This document shows positions 50,518 through 58,621 of a DNA stretch of 64,000 bases, one piece after another. How positions within the stretch are numbered: the first letter of the stretch is position 1; each line of letters starts with the position of its first letter. This DNA is from Solirubrobacterales bacterium. GTDB lineage: Bacteria > Actinomycetota > Thermoleophilia > Solirubrobacterales > Solirubrobacteraceae. The position numbers and the translations under genes are program-made. The notes beneath the pieces are model-generated. The model worked only from the letters and a program-made list of their open reading frames with translations. It was not told the DNA's origin and did not search any database. The stretch covers positions 372,001 through 436,000 of the forward strand of contig CANJIV010000001.1 in NCBI GenBank assembly GCA_947474595.1. The letters are read 5' to 3'.

Positions 50518-51372
50518 TTACGCCGGTTCCTGCACAGCACCGGCCGCGCGCCCGCTACGCGCAAACGGCAAAAGCAAGAGCGCAATTACCGCGATCGAGG
50601 CAACGATCACGACAACAATCTGCCAATTCCAGTGCTGCGATACGCCAAAGGCAATTGAGTTGTTGATGCAGTGCAAGACGATGCAGGGATATAGCGAACC
50701 CGTCTTCCAGTAGAGCAGGCAGAGAATGAATCCCAGCAAGGCCAACGGGACGAGGTACCCAACCGGCGCCGAGCCGGCGTGGATGCCTCCAAAGACGATG
50801 CCGGTGAGCACGGCGGCCGGCCATGGGCCCTTCCACGAGCGCAACGCTGTGAAGAAGTATCCGCGGAAGAAAAACTCCTCAGCAATCGGCGCAACGACGC
50901 AGACCAAAAATGCCACCGCCAGCAACGCAACCGTGCTCTCGCTCGCGCCGAGCTGGTCGGGTAAGTCATCGCGCTCTGAGATTCCTAGCGCCGAGACCCA
51001 GATCGCGCTGAAGATAATGAACGCTAGCCACGCTGCCACCACAAGCCCCAATGCGGGCCAGAACCGAGTCGGGAGCAGACCAAACTGCCAGGCTCGCGGC
51101 CGTACGGCGAGCCGGGCGAAGAGCAACGCGCTACCGATCAGACAGAGATCTTGAAACACAGTGGCCGAGATCTGAACTGCAGGCGGCGGATCGTCTAGCC
51201 CTGCTCCGGCAACGCTCCCAATGATGCCGATGACGACGTACCCCACGATCGCCGCCGCGAAGGCAGCTATCAAGGCGACCGGGGCCGTCCAAGGGGCCCA
51301 CCTAGGCGGCGTGGCGCGCGCTGCTGCAGGCAGCTCAGGGAGTTCGAGTGAGGGGTCTAGTTTTGGCGCCAC
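50518..51372 (-). CDS. CPBP-family intramembrane metalloprotease
   Basis: A 284-residue protein with about eight hydrophobic segments. The CPBP (Abi/Rce1-like) motifs are all intact: PIAEEFFFRGYFF with the paired glutamates and arginine, FGGIHAGSAP with its histidine, and LHCINNSIAFG. Such proteases cleave substrates inside the membrane; bacterial roles include bacteriocin self-immunity and envelope stress. The start is GTG 51372 after a proline-rich upstream region. It lies divergent from the penicillin-binding protein across a 457-base gap. Confidence 0.9.
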   Translation of the reverse strand: MAPKLDPSLELPELPAAARATPPRWAPWTAPVALIAAFAAAIVGYVVIGIIGSVAGAGLDDPPPAVQISATVFQDLCLIGSALLFARLAVRPRAWQFGLLPTRFWPALGLVVAAWLAFIIFSAIWVSALGISERDDLPDQLGASESTVALLAVAFLVCVVAPIAEEFFFRGYFFTALRSWKGPWPAAVLTGIVFGGIHAGSAPVGYLVPLALLGFILCLLYWKTGSLYPCIVLHCINNSIAFGVSQHWNWQIVVVIVASIAVIALLLLPFARSGRAAGAVQEPA

Positions 51373-51534
51373 GATTGGTGGGAGTGGAGTAGGTATCGGC
51401 TGCTTAATGGTGTGAGTGCTTGTTCTGCAAACGGGGAGTTGGCTTCTTAATTACAGCGCGCCCCTGCACTTTACGCGGCGGACGCTGCGATCTCACTCAA
51501 AGTGTCGATCACATGCACGGCATCGGGCAGGGTT

Positions 51535-51602
51535 CTTGGCCGCAGTTGTCTGCCTCGGCGGCCTAAGTTTGGAGAGATTCAAAGGGGGGATTAGGCCGCC
51601 GA
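51535..51602 (+). repeat. 12-bp inverted repeat with mutually exclusive partner (switch-like)
   Basis: TCGGCGGCCTAA (51555-51566) and TTAGGCCGCCGA (51591-51602) are exact reverse complements. An inner TTTG/CAAA stem (51568-51583) sits in the loop. The left arm can instead pair with CTTGGCCGC at 51535-51543 (nine pairs, one bulged T), so two structures compete. On RNA this is the geometry of an attenuator; on DNA it could be a dimeric operator. It lies 228 bases before the penicillin-binding protein start. Confidence 0.45.
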
Positions 51603-51613
51603 TGGTGAACAGG

Positions 51614-51736
51614 TCACTTCAGGGCACAACCGTCGCCTAGAGCCGCGGCCACGGCTACACAACTAATGACCACTAAAAATAGACTCTGCCCGGAGGCTCG
51701 CCACAACCAACCGGCGAGATCTCTAGCCAATCCCAT
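51614..51736 (-). CDS. Doubtful 40-residue hydrophobic peptide
   Basis: ATG at 51734-51736 to a stop at 51614. One predicted helix (SLFLVVISCVAVAAAL) follows a polar N-terminus with two tryptophans. AGAGG lies seven bases before the ATG. No family is recognised; it is included because the size, helix and ribosome site are compatible with a real small membrane protein, but chance is likely. Confidence 0.2.
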   Translation of the reverse strand: MGLARDLAGWLWRASGQSLFLVVISCVAVAAALGDGCALK

Positions 51737-51829
51737 TAGAATGCCTCTTCTGCAGATGCCTTCCTCGCTGCTGACACCGCCCTCCAAAGCGGTGCGGCGG
51801 CGTACCAACACTCCGCAGACAACACAAGC

Positions 51830-54025
51830 ATGAGCCGCCGTCAGCGACAACAGCGACACCGCCGCAGCAACCGCGGAGGTGCCTCCAGAACGATCCTCCT
51901 AGGAGTGGGCGTTGCGTTGTCGATCGTGCTTGTAGGCGTACTGGGCGCAGTCGGCTATGTCGTTAGCGTGGCTGCCTCTGCGCCATCGCTTTCCTCGCTT
52001 AAGCCGATCGACAAGGGTGCAGTATCAGTCGTCTACGCTGCCGGAGGAGAGCGCTTGGGCTTTATCGAGTCTGACGAGATCCGCACTCCCATAGTTAGGG
52101 CCGATATGCCAAAGATGCTTCGAATGGCGACGGTTGCGATCGAAGACCAGCGCTTCTACAAGCACAACGGCGTCGACTACGAGGGCGTTATCCGCGCCGC
52201 CTTTAAGAATCTCGAGTCCGGCCAGACGGTCGAAGGCGGATCGACGATCACGATGCAGCTGGTGCGCAACCTCTACATCACCAAGGAGCGCACTTTTGAG
52301 CGAAAGATTCGCGAGGCCAAGCTCGCCGAACAGCTTGAGAGCGCGCACTCTAAGGCCTGGATCCTCACCAGCTATCTCAACAACGTTCCCTATGGAACCC
52401 TCGGTGGTCGAACCGCGATCGGTGCTCAAGCCGGTGCGCGGATGTTCTTCGACAAGCAGGCCAAAGATTTGACACTCGCCGAGTCGGCCCTGCTCGCGGG
52501 GCTTCCCCAAGCGCCGTCGCTCAACAACCCTTTCTACTCGCCCGGTCCGGCCAAGGTTCGCCGAGACGAGGTCCTCAATGCGATGGCCGCCCAAGGGATG
52601 ATTACGGTGGCCGAGGCTAGGACAGCAAAGGCGCAGGGTCTGGGAGTAAAGGCCAACCGCTACTACTCGACCAAGCGCGAGGCCTACTTTTTCGACTATG
52701 TCCAACAGGAGCTAATCCAGAAGTACGGAATCAACACGGTCCGACGCGGTGGGCTCAAGGTCTACACCACACTCGAGCTGCCGCTTCAAGAACAAGCTCG
52801 TGCAGCGATCGCAGGGCGCCTAAATGAAACCGGCGACCCCAGCGCAGCGTTGGTTTCGATCGACCCTAAGAACGGGCACATCCGAGCCATGGCTTCCTCC
52901 GCAACATACGGTGATTCGCAGTTCAACCTTGCTTCACAAGGCCGCCGCCAACCTGGCTCCACCTTCAAGGTGATGGTGCTGATGACGGCCCTGCGCAAGG
53001 GAATCGATCCGGCCTCAACTTTCTACGTCTCCAAGCCGCTTGACCTGAAAACCCCTTATGGGCCTTGGAAGGTCAGCACCTACGCCCACTCCTACGGCGG
53101 CTCGATGAATTTAGTTTCGGCGACTCTGCAATCCGACAACACTGTCTACGCTCAACTTGACCTCGACATCGGGCCCGAAGAGGTGCGCCAGACCGCCTAC
53201 GACATGGGCATCACTACTAAGCTCGATGGCTTCCCAGCAGAGGGACTGGGCGGCCTTACTCTCGGGGTATCCCCCCTAGAGATGGCCAACGCTTATGCAA
53301 CTATCGCCTCTGGCGGTTGGCGCAATACGCCAACGGCAGTCCTCAAGGTCGTCTTCCCAGGCGGAAAAACCGAGGGCGCCGAGGCTCCTAAGCGCACCAA
53401 GGTCTTCTCTGACGGCGTGACCTACGCAGCGACCCAGATCTTGGAACAAAACGTCCAAGGTGGGACAGGAACGGCGGCACAGATCGGCTGCCCCGCAGGC
53501 GGCAAGACCGGCACGACCGACAGCTTCAACGATGCATGGTTCGTCGGCTTTACTCCCAACTTGGCAACATCGGTCTGGGTCGGCTTCCCCCAAGCCCAGA
53601 TCGAGATGACCAACGTCCATGGCATCTCGGTCGCTGGCGGTACATTCCCCGCTCAGATCTGGGGCGACTACATGACTACCGCACGGGGCGAAGACTGCGC
53701 AGACTTCCCCTACCCCACCGAGTCCGCAGTGCTGTCGCCGTTCTTCGGCAAGTACGCCTCGACGGGCCAGCCGATCAAGGACCCAAAGAAGGATAAGAAG
53801 CCTGCCACTGCTAAGAAGCCGCCAAGCGATGCCACTGGTGGCCTTGAGGTACCCACGGATACGACGGCCACTCCGGACCCGGACCCGACTCCGCAGCCGC
53901 CTCCGGACCCAGACCCGACTCCGGAGCCGCCTCCAGACGAGACTCCGACGACCCCAACTGACACCACTCCATCCGACAGCGGCGGCGTAACTCCACCCAG
54001 CGGTGGGACGGCTCCCCCTAAATAA
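51830..54025 (+). CDS. Bifunctional penicillin-binding protein (class A, PBP1-type)
   Basis: A 731-residue membrane-anchored cell-wall synthase: cytoplasmic basic N-terminus, one helix (about 20-45), then a GT51 glycosyltransferase domain with [15 protein letters not shown] and [15 protein letters not shown]. The transpeptidase domain has the nucleophile in [13 protein letters not shown] in [11 protein letters not shown] and [16 protein letters not shown]. The tail (about 660-731) is a disordered Pro/Thr/Asp linker with a 30-bp DNA repeat. It polymerises and crosslinks peptidoglycan. The first ATG after the gap is used; no Shine-Dalgarno is evident. Confidence 0.95.
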   Translation: MSRRQRQQRHRRSNRGGASRTILLGVGVALSIVLVGVLGAVGYVVSVAASAPSLSSLKPIDKGAVSVVYAAGGERLGFIESDEIRTPIVRADMPKMLRMATVAIEDQRFYKHNGVDYEGVIRAAFKNLESGQTVEGGSTITMQLVRNLYITKERTFERKIREAKLAEQLESAHSKAWILTSYLNNVPYGTLGGRTAIGAQAGARMFFDKQAKDLTLAESALLAGLPQAPSLNNPFYSPGPAKVRRDEVLNAMAAQGMITVAEARTAKAQGLGVKANRYYSTKREAYFFDYVQQELIQKYGINTVRRGGLKVYTTLELPLQEQARAAIAGRLNETGDPSAALVSIDPKNGHIRAMASSATYGDSQFNLASQGRRQPGSTFKVMVLMTALRKGIDPASTFYVSKPLDLKTPYGPWKVSTYAHSYGGSMNLVSATLQSDNTVYAQLDLDIGPEEVRQTAYDMGITTKLDGFPAEGLGGLTLGVSPLEMANAYATIASGGWRNTPTAVLKVVFPGGKTEGAEAPKRTKVFSDGVTYAATQILEQNVQGGTGTAAQIGCPAGGKTGTTDSFNDAWFVGFTPNLATSVWVGFPQAQIEMTNVHGISVAGGTFPAQIWGDYMTTARGEDCADFPYPTESAVLSPFFGKYASTGQPIKDPKKDKKPATAKKPPSDATGGLEVPTDTTATPDPDPTPQPPPDPDPTPEPPPDETPTTPTDTTPSDSGGVTPPSGGTAPPK
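53873..53932 (+). repeat. 30-bp tandem repeat, two copies, in the penicillin-binding protein tail
   Basis: 53873-53902 and 53903-53932 differ at two positions and encode [10 protein letters not shown] and [11 protein letters not shown] third, degenerate copy begins after. Slippage here would vary the length of the disordered outer tail without shifting frame. Confidence 0.8.
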
Positions 54026-54036
54026 CCGCGATCGCG

Positions 54037-54042
54037 TACGCT
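54037..54042 (+). promoter_or_regulatory. Putative -10 element of infA
   Basis: TACGCT, seven bases before the GTG of infA and without a Shine-Dalgarno. Identical hexamer and spacing occur before the ppk2 leader frame (14889-14894). Confidence 0.5.
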
Positions 54043-54049
54043 TGGCGGC

Positions 54050-54268
54050 GTGGCCAAGGAAGAAAAAGTTGAGTTCGAGGGCGAGGTCATCGAAGCGCTG
54101 CCCAATGCGATGTTCAAAGTTAAGCTCGAAAACGACCATGAAGTGCTCGGCCACGTGGCTGGCAAGATGCGTCGATTCCGCATCCGCATCCTCCCGGGCG
54201 ACAAGGTTCGCGTCGAGGTCTCGCCATATGACCTCACCCGCGCACGCATCGTCTACCGCCACCGGTAA
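54050..54268 (+). CDS. infA: Translation initiation factor IF-1
   Basis: A 72-residue OB-fold protein that occupies the ribosomal A site during initiation: [37 protein letters not shown] and [20 protein letters not shown]. Only the GTG at 54050 gives the family N-terminus. It is placed outside any ribosomal-protein cluster, between a penicillin-binding protein and thiL, so it may be a relocated or second copy. A -10-like TACGCT seven bases before the start implies a leaderless mRNA. Confidence 0.96.
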   Translation: MAKEEKVEFEGEVIEALPNAMFKVKLENDHEVLGHVAGKMRRFRIRILPGDKVRVEVSPYDLTRARIVYRHR

Positions 54269-54303
54269 GAGTGGCACGCAGGTACGGCGGCCTCGGATGA
54301 CCC

Positions 54304-55275
54304 GTGGGTGAGCTCGACCTAATCACTGCACTCTCGGGCATCCTGACCTGCCGCAATCAACGCATCCAACGCTGGATCGGAGACGATGCCGCCGTCGTGC
54401 GAAGTGGCGGTGAGCTCTGTGTTACCTCAGTCGACACAGTGGTGGAAGGAGTCCACTTCGTCTTGGGTCAGGCCTCGATGGCTGATGTCGGCCACCGCGC
54501 CATGGCTGCAGCTCTCTCGGACCTCGCAGCGATGGGAGCGCGAGCCGGAGAGGCCTATATCGCCCTAGTCGTCTCACCCGGCCTAGACCAAAAATCTCTT
54601 CTGGACCTAGTCGCCGCCGCGGAGTCAGTGGCCACGACCAGCGGGGCTACTATCGCGGGCGGCGACATCAGCGCTGGCCCGGTGCTCGTCGTCTCGGTGA
54701 CCGTTATTGGTTGGGCCGATAGCGTCAGCGACCTCGTTGGCCGTGACGGAGCTCGTCCGGGTGATCTCGTTGCAGTGACAGGGACCCTCGGCTCATCTGA
54801 GGCCGGGCGCGCGATCCTAGACGGACGCGCCACTGGAGCAGTTGAGCTCACCACACGTCACCTGCGCCCCGATCCACAGCTAGCAGCCGGGAGCGCCTTG
54901 GCGACGGCTGGCGCTACGGCGATGATCGACATCTCAGACGGAGCCGCAACGGACGGTGGCCACATCGGCCGCAGCAGCAAGGTACTCCTACGCCTTGACC
55001 TCAGCCGCCTACCACTCGCTGATGGGGTCGCTGAAGTCGCCCTCCAATTAGGCCGTGAGCCCAACCAGTTCGCAGCGACATCAGGTGAAGAGTTCGAACT
55101 CCTCGTATGCCTGCCACCCGACTGCCGCGAAGCGGCCGTCAGAGCCTGCGGCGAACTCGGAGTAGAACTAACAGTGATCGGCGAGGCAGAAGAGTGCACC
55201 GAAGGCGCGGCGGGTTCTTTATGGACGACAGCCGAAGGGGATCTAAAGCTGTCGGGCTATGAGCACCTCGCCTGA
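54304..55275 (+). CDS. thiL: Thiamine-monophosphate kinase
   Basis: A 323-residue PurM-like kinase that makes thiamine diphosphate, the cofactor of AceE. The [20 protein letters not shown] start, the [20 protein letters not shown] helix, the [16 protein letters not shown] strand and [20 protein letters not shown] are diagnostic. The GTG at 54304 begins close to the family start (GELDLI). It follows infA by 35 bases. No thiamine riboswitch is visible upstream. Confidence 0.94.
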   Translation: MGELDLITALSGILTCRNQRIQRWIGDDAAVVRSGGELCVTSVDTVVEGVHFVLGQASMADVGHRAMAAALSDLAAMGARAGEAYIALVVSPGLDQKSLLDLVAAAESVATTSGATIAGGDISAGPVLVVSVTVIGWADSVSDLVGRDGARPGDLVAVTGTLGSSEAGRAILDGRATGAVELTTRHLRPDPQLAAGSALATAGATAMIDISDGAATDGGHIGRSSKVLLRLDLSRLPLADGVAEVALQLGREPNQFAATSGEEFELLVCLPPDCREAAVRACGELGVELTVIGEAEECTEGAAGSLWTTAEGDLKLSGYEHLA

Positions 55276-55285
55276 GCTACTGGCC

Positions 55286-56020
55286 TTAAGTCGTTTCGGC
55301 GGCGACCGCCTCGCCTAGAGGCGTGCTCTGCGCCAAGCGCGCAAAGACGACGATCCTCTGGGCGGCGCTATAGCGCGGATGGCATGCGGTGAGCACCAAG
55401 AGATCGACAGCCTGGCTGCGGATTACCCAGAGCGCACTAGGCGAGACAATCTTGGTCTTCCAGACGGTGTAAGTGAACTTGCCATACGGCATCGCCAGCG
55501 TTATCTGGTCACCTGGGCGGAGCTCATCTATCTTGGCGAACGGAGCACCATAGGTCGTGCGATGACCAGCGATTGCAACTGTCCCACTTAACCCTGGCAG
55601 GGGCGTCTGGGTGTAGTGGCCGGGACCCTTACGCAACGATCCCGAGTCGGTACCTTGCACGACCACGTAATCGAGGTCGATGCGCTTGATCGTGATCCTC
55701 GCGAGAGGGTCACCATTTCGACTACTGCGCTGCAGCGTGCGGGCCAGAAATGCCATCCGTGGGCCGTCGCCGGGCAACGTCCCAAGCGCCCCACGCTGGG
55801 CTGTAGAGAGGCCTGGTTTTTGAATCTCGACCAACTCGTCGGCAAGTTGATCTTGGACGATGGCCGTGTATATCGCCGTTACGGGCTCTTGCCACACAAC
55901 CGTCAGACCAACATCCCCAAGCACCAAGACGCCAGCCACAATAAGGAGCGTCGACGCAACACGTAAGACCCGTCGCATCCCTCCAGCATGACGGCCGGGC
56001 GGCGCTAGCGCAGCGGTCAC
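55286..56020 (-). CDS. Class E sortase
   Basis: A 244-residue membrane-anchored transpeptidase: one N-terminal helix (about 22-45), then the sortase barrel with the catalytic histidine in VAIAGHRTTYGAPF, the cysteine in LLVLTACHPRYSA and the arginine in AQRIVVF. Class E enzymes attach surface proteins, typically with LAXTG-like signals, to the actinobacterial wall. No LPXTG-type protein is next to it. It starts with GTG overlapping the M28-like gene by four bases; an ATG 42 bases later is also possible. Confidence 0.92.
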   Translation of the reverse strand: MTAALAPPGRHAGGMRRVLRVASTLLIVAGVLVLGDVGLTVVWQEPVTAIYTAIVQDQLADELVEIQKPGLSTAQRGALGTLPGDGPRMAFLARTLQRSSRNGDPLARITIKRIDLDYVVVQGTDSGSLRKGPGHYTQTPLPGLSGTVAIAGHRTTYGAPFAKIDELRPGDQITLAMPYGKFTYTVWKTKIVSPSALWVIRSQAVDLLVLTACHPRYSAAQRIVVFARLAQSTPLGEAVAAETT

Positions 56021-57777
56021 CGTCGAAAGCCCGAGTCAGTCCCCCCCAGCGAGCCCGGCCCGGCGTAGCTGATTGGCCCGCGGGTGCGTGGCGGTGGCAG
56101 ATCGCCTTTCTGGCGATATTGGCAGGCAACAATTCCAGGCAAAGCAACAAAGCAGCCTAGAACTAGACACCAAGCCAGCACAGCAAGCGGACCTACCTGT
56201 CCCCCAACTACCAATAACAGTGCCGTCCAGGGCAGCTGGATGCCGCCGATTCCCAACGCGTCGGCTACTACCAAGCTCACTAGGACCACGGGTATCAGTG
56301 AAACCAAGACCAACAGACCAGCAACGGCTCGCGGCAAACGAACTTCAGGGGAAGCGGCGATCAGCCACAGGTGCAGTGGCAAAATAAGCATCGCCGCCGC
56401 AAACGGATTGGCGAACCAGACGCCAACGCAAACCGCTCCCAAGACGAGCATTAGCGCGGCGATCGAAGCGGGTGAACCCGGTGGCTCGCTAATCCCAGCG
56501 ACTCGCACCAACAACGGCCTCACTGTCAGCCAAGCCGCCAAGACCACTAAGACCACACTGGCCATCGCTGCACCAGCCGCCCAATCAAGCGCTATTGCTC
56601 CACCTGGCCACGGAGCCGGTGGCGCAGGCGGCAGCAGGCCAGCTACTTCTAAGAGCCAAGCGAAAACCGCCGCCAAAACAAACGGCAAGGCCGTGGCCAG
56701 CGCCCAGACCAACCACCTGCCAAGGCCCAACCGGCGCCGTGCGACGCGAGCGCAGCCGTCGATGATGGCCAACAGAGCCGGGAACAGCAGAGCGCCAACG
56801 ATCAATTTGATCGCCCAGAGCGGAAGAACCTTGCTGCGCACGAGCACCGATGCCTGTGGCTCGCCAGCCAGAGTTGGCGCTACATCAAGCGCGGTCAGAG
56901 TTCTCAACAACGCTCGGCCAAATCCCGTCAGGCGCTCCTGTGAGACAGCACTCTGTGATCCAGGGCCCTGTTCACCGCTGACCTGCAGAAGTACGGCGGG
57001 AACACTCTCACCCAGTACCACTCCCTGCTCGGCCGCAGTAGCCGGAAGGGCCAGGCGCGCAAGCTGCGATAGGCCGCGAACGTCACCGGGGTCGCTGCCT
57101 GTCTCAAGTCGCACGGCAGCCTCGACCGTGCGCCGCAGCGAGATTGGGGCTATCCCTAAGCCGTCAGACCAAGGCACCACGTACGGCCGCCTTTTGATCT
57201 CTCCTGCGATGTCGCCGACAACGATGACCGCGTCGATCGGGCCACCCGTGGCCCGGGCAAACTCCAACGCGCCGGCATTCCCGCCACTTCCGCCGCTGGT
57301 CGATACCAAGGTGATCGTTCGCCGCTGGCGACGGCCTTCAAAAACCCGCGCAATCTCGAGTAGCGCAGCCGTCCCTGAGAGCTGTGCGGTCGCTGGCTGG
57401 GCAAGGGCGTCGCGGTGGGCTAGAACGACGATCTGGTGACTAGAGACGCCTACGCGGCGACCGACGACCGTCTGCAGGGTGCGTTCACCATCAACGGTCT
57501 TGGCCGCAAATGAATCGACGTCGACTAGATATGACCGCCTTGCAAACACCTCTCTAACCCGTGCCGCTAAATGACCATCGCCCGCGCCGCCAGGCCGACG
57601 GTCAGGATCGGTGGCCGCCATCTCCTTGAGCAGTGTGAACGCGCGAGCACCATTGAAGGCGTCCGGTGGGAGTGCGGTGGTGAGTCCACGCGGTGGATCT
57701 TGTAGAGAGAAGGCCGCGACAATCAGTGCGATCAGAGCGGGGACTAGCCCGGCCTTATAGACGCGAAGATTGAGCAT
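56017..57777 (-). CDS. M28-like membrane protein, probably catalytically degenerate
   Basis: A 586-residue protein: an N-terminal helix, a soluble outer domain to about residue 320, and a C-terminal region of about eight hydrophobic segments. The outer domain follows M28 zinc aminopeptidases (VREVFARRSYLV, then IVVLAHRDALA, then SGTAALLEIARVFEGRR). The bridging Asp of the usual D-N-x-x-G segment and the Glu pair after the next strand (here STSGGSGG) are missing. It may be a non-enzymatic scaffold or binding protein. It is co-translated with the sortase. TAGGCT lies eight bases before the ATG. Confidence 0.75.
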   Translation of the reverse strand: MLNLRVYKAGLVPALIALIVAAFSLQDPPRGLTTALPPDAFNGARAFTLLKEMAATDPDRRPGGAGDGHLAARVREVFARRSYLVDVDSFAAKTVDGERTLQTVVGRRVGVSSHQIVVLAHRDALAQPATAQLSGTAALLEIARVFEGRRQRRTITLVSTSGGSGGNAGALEFARATGGPIDAVIVVGDIAGEIKRRPYVVPWSDGLGIAPISLRRTVEAAVRLETGSDPGDVRGLSQLARLALPATAAEQGVVLGESVPAVLLQVSGEQGPGSQSAVSQERLTGFGRALLRTLTALDVAPTLAGEPQASVLVRSKVLPLWAIKLIVGALLFPALLAIIDGCARVARRRLGLGRWLVWALATALPFVLAAVFAWLLEVAGLLPPAPPAPWPGGAIALDWAAGAAMASVVLVVLAAWLTVRPLLVRVAGISEPPGSPASIAALMLVLGAVCVGVWFANPFAAAMLILPLHLWLIAASPEVRLPRAVAGLLVLVSLIPVVLVSLVVADALGIGGIQLPWTALLLVVGGQVGPLAVLAWCLVLGCFVALPGIVACQYRQKGDLPPPRTRGPISYAGPGSLGGTDSGFRR

Positions 57778-57785
57778 TCCACAGC

Positions 57786-57791
57786 AGCCTA
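57786..57791 (-). promoter_or_regulatory. Putative -10 element of the M28-like/sortase operon
   Basis: TAGGCT on the minus strand, eight bases before the ATG, without a Shine-Dalgarno. Confidence 0.4.
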
Positions 57792-57889
57792 CGCAACTAG
57801 CACGGATGATCTAACGGTTGCACGATCGCGCCCGCATCTGCGCGGCTAGAACTTAGTGACTAGTAATCGGGCTAGAGTGTCGAGCAGTC

Positions 57890-58600
57890 ATGAGCGACCG
57901 CACTGTCCGCATCCTCCTCGCCGACGACGAGCAGTCGATTCAGACGCTTCTCTCCTACCCCCTGCGCAAAGACGGCTACGAGGTCGTCCTTGCCTCAAAT
58001 GGAGAGGAGGCCCTCGACCTCTTTGGCCGTGACTCCTTTGACCTTGTGATCCTAGATGTGATGATGCCGCGCATCGACGGACTTGAAGTCTGTCGTCGGA
58101 TGCGCGCTGATAGTGCTGTCCCAATCATCATGCTCACAGCGAGGGGCGAGGAGATCGATAAGGTCCTGGGCCTCGAGCTTGGCGCCGATGACTACATCAC
58201 CAAGCCCTTCTCGATGCGAGAGTTTCGCAGCCGCGTTAAGGCGGCGCTGCGTCGCGCGGAGATGGCCCGGTCGGCGATCTCGGAGAACTCTGAGGCTCCC
58301 GTCGTCGTAGGCGAGATCACGATCGACCCTACGCGCCGCACAGTCTCGGTAGGCGGTCAAGGCGTGACTCTGACTTTTGTTGAATTTGAGATTCTCGCTG
58401 CTATGGCTCGTAGCCCAGGGCGAGTCTTTGAACGCGACGTCCTGCTGACGCGGATCTGGGGCGACTCCGCCTACCGCGACCCACGCACGATTGACGTCCA
58501 CATCCGCCATTTGCGTGAGAAGGTCGAACGCGATCCTGCCGTACCTGAGTACCTACACACGGTCCGTGGCGTCGGCTACCGGCTCGACTACTCTCAATAA
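57890..58600 (+). CDS. OmpR/PhoB-family response regulator (MtrA/RegX3-like)
   Basis: A 236-residue regulator. The receiver has ADDE near the N-terminus, phospho-acceptor D56 in LVILDVMMPRIDG and K105 in DDYITKPFSM. A winged-helix DNA-binding domain follows at about 135-235, with LTFVEFEILAAMARSPGRVF and DPRTIDVHIRHLREKVE. The histidine kinase gene starts 21 bases later, so they form one system. Actinobacterial relatives control phosphate, envelope or division genes. TAGAGT lies 11 bases before the ATG. Confidence 0.93.
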   Translation: MSDRTVRILLADDEQSIQTLLSYPLRKDGYEVVLASNGEEALDLFGRDSFDLVILDVMMPRIDGLEVCRRMRADSAVPIIMLTARGEEIDKVLGLELGADDYITKPFSMREFRSRVKAALRRAEMARSAISENSEAPVVVGEITIDPTRRTVSVGGQGVTLTFVEFEILAAMARSPGRVFERDVLLTRIWGDSAYRDPRTIDVHIRHLREKVERDPAVPEYLHTVRGVGYRLDYSQ

Positions 58601-58621
58601 GCGCCAGACTGCGGCGACGAC

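Larger units (their letters stand above)
51373..51829. other. Gene-poor region between the CPBP protease and the penicillin-binding protein
   Basis: This 457-base divergent gap has no convincing long frame. It holds a 12-bp inverted repeat with alternative pairing (51535-51602), smaller stems AGCCG/CGGCT and CTCGCC/GGCGAG farther right, and one doubtful 40-codon frame on the minus strand. I could not match it to a known riboswitch consensus. Confidence 0.6.

Noticed and set aside
51373-51829. c-di-AMP (ydaO/yuaA) riboswitch before the penicillin-binding protein
   Set aside because: Context is suggestive, but I could not find the conserved ydaO core; only unrelated stems are visible.
53276-54277. 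333-codon minus-strand frame opposite the penicillin-binding protein
   Set aside because: It lies across the transpeptidase motifs and the infA gene, which are certain on the plus strand; it has no domain of its own.
56084-57439. 451-codon plus-strand frame opposite the M28-like gene
   Set aside because: Low-complexity Ala/Thr/Ser/Pro composition typical of antisense frames in GC-rich genes; the opposite strand has a signal helix, membrane segments and an overlap with the sortase.
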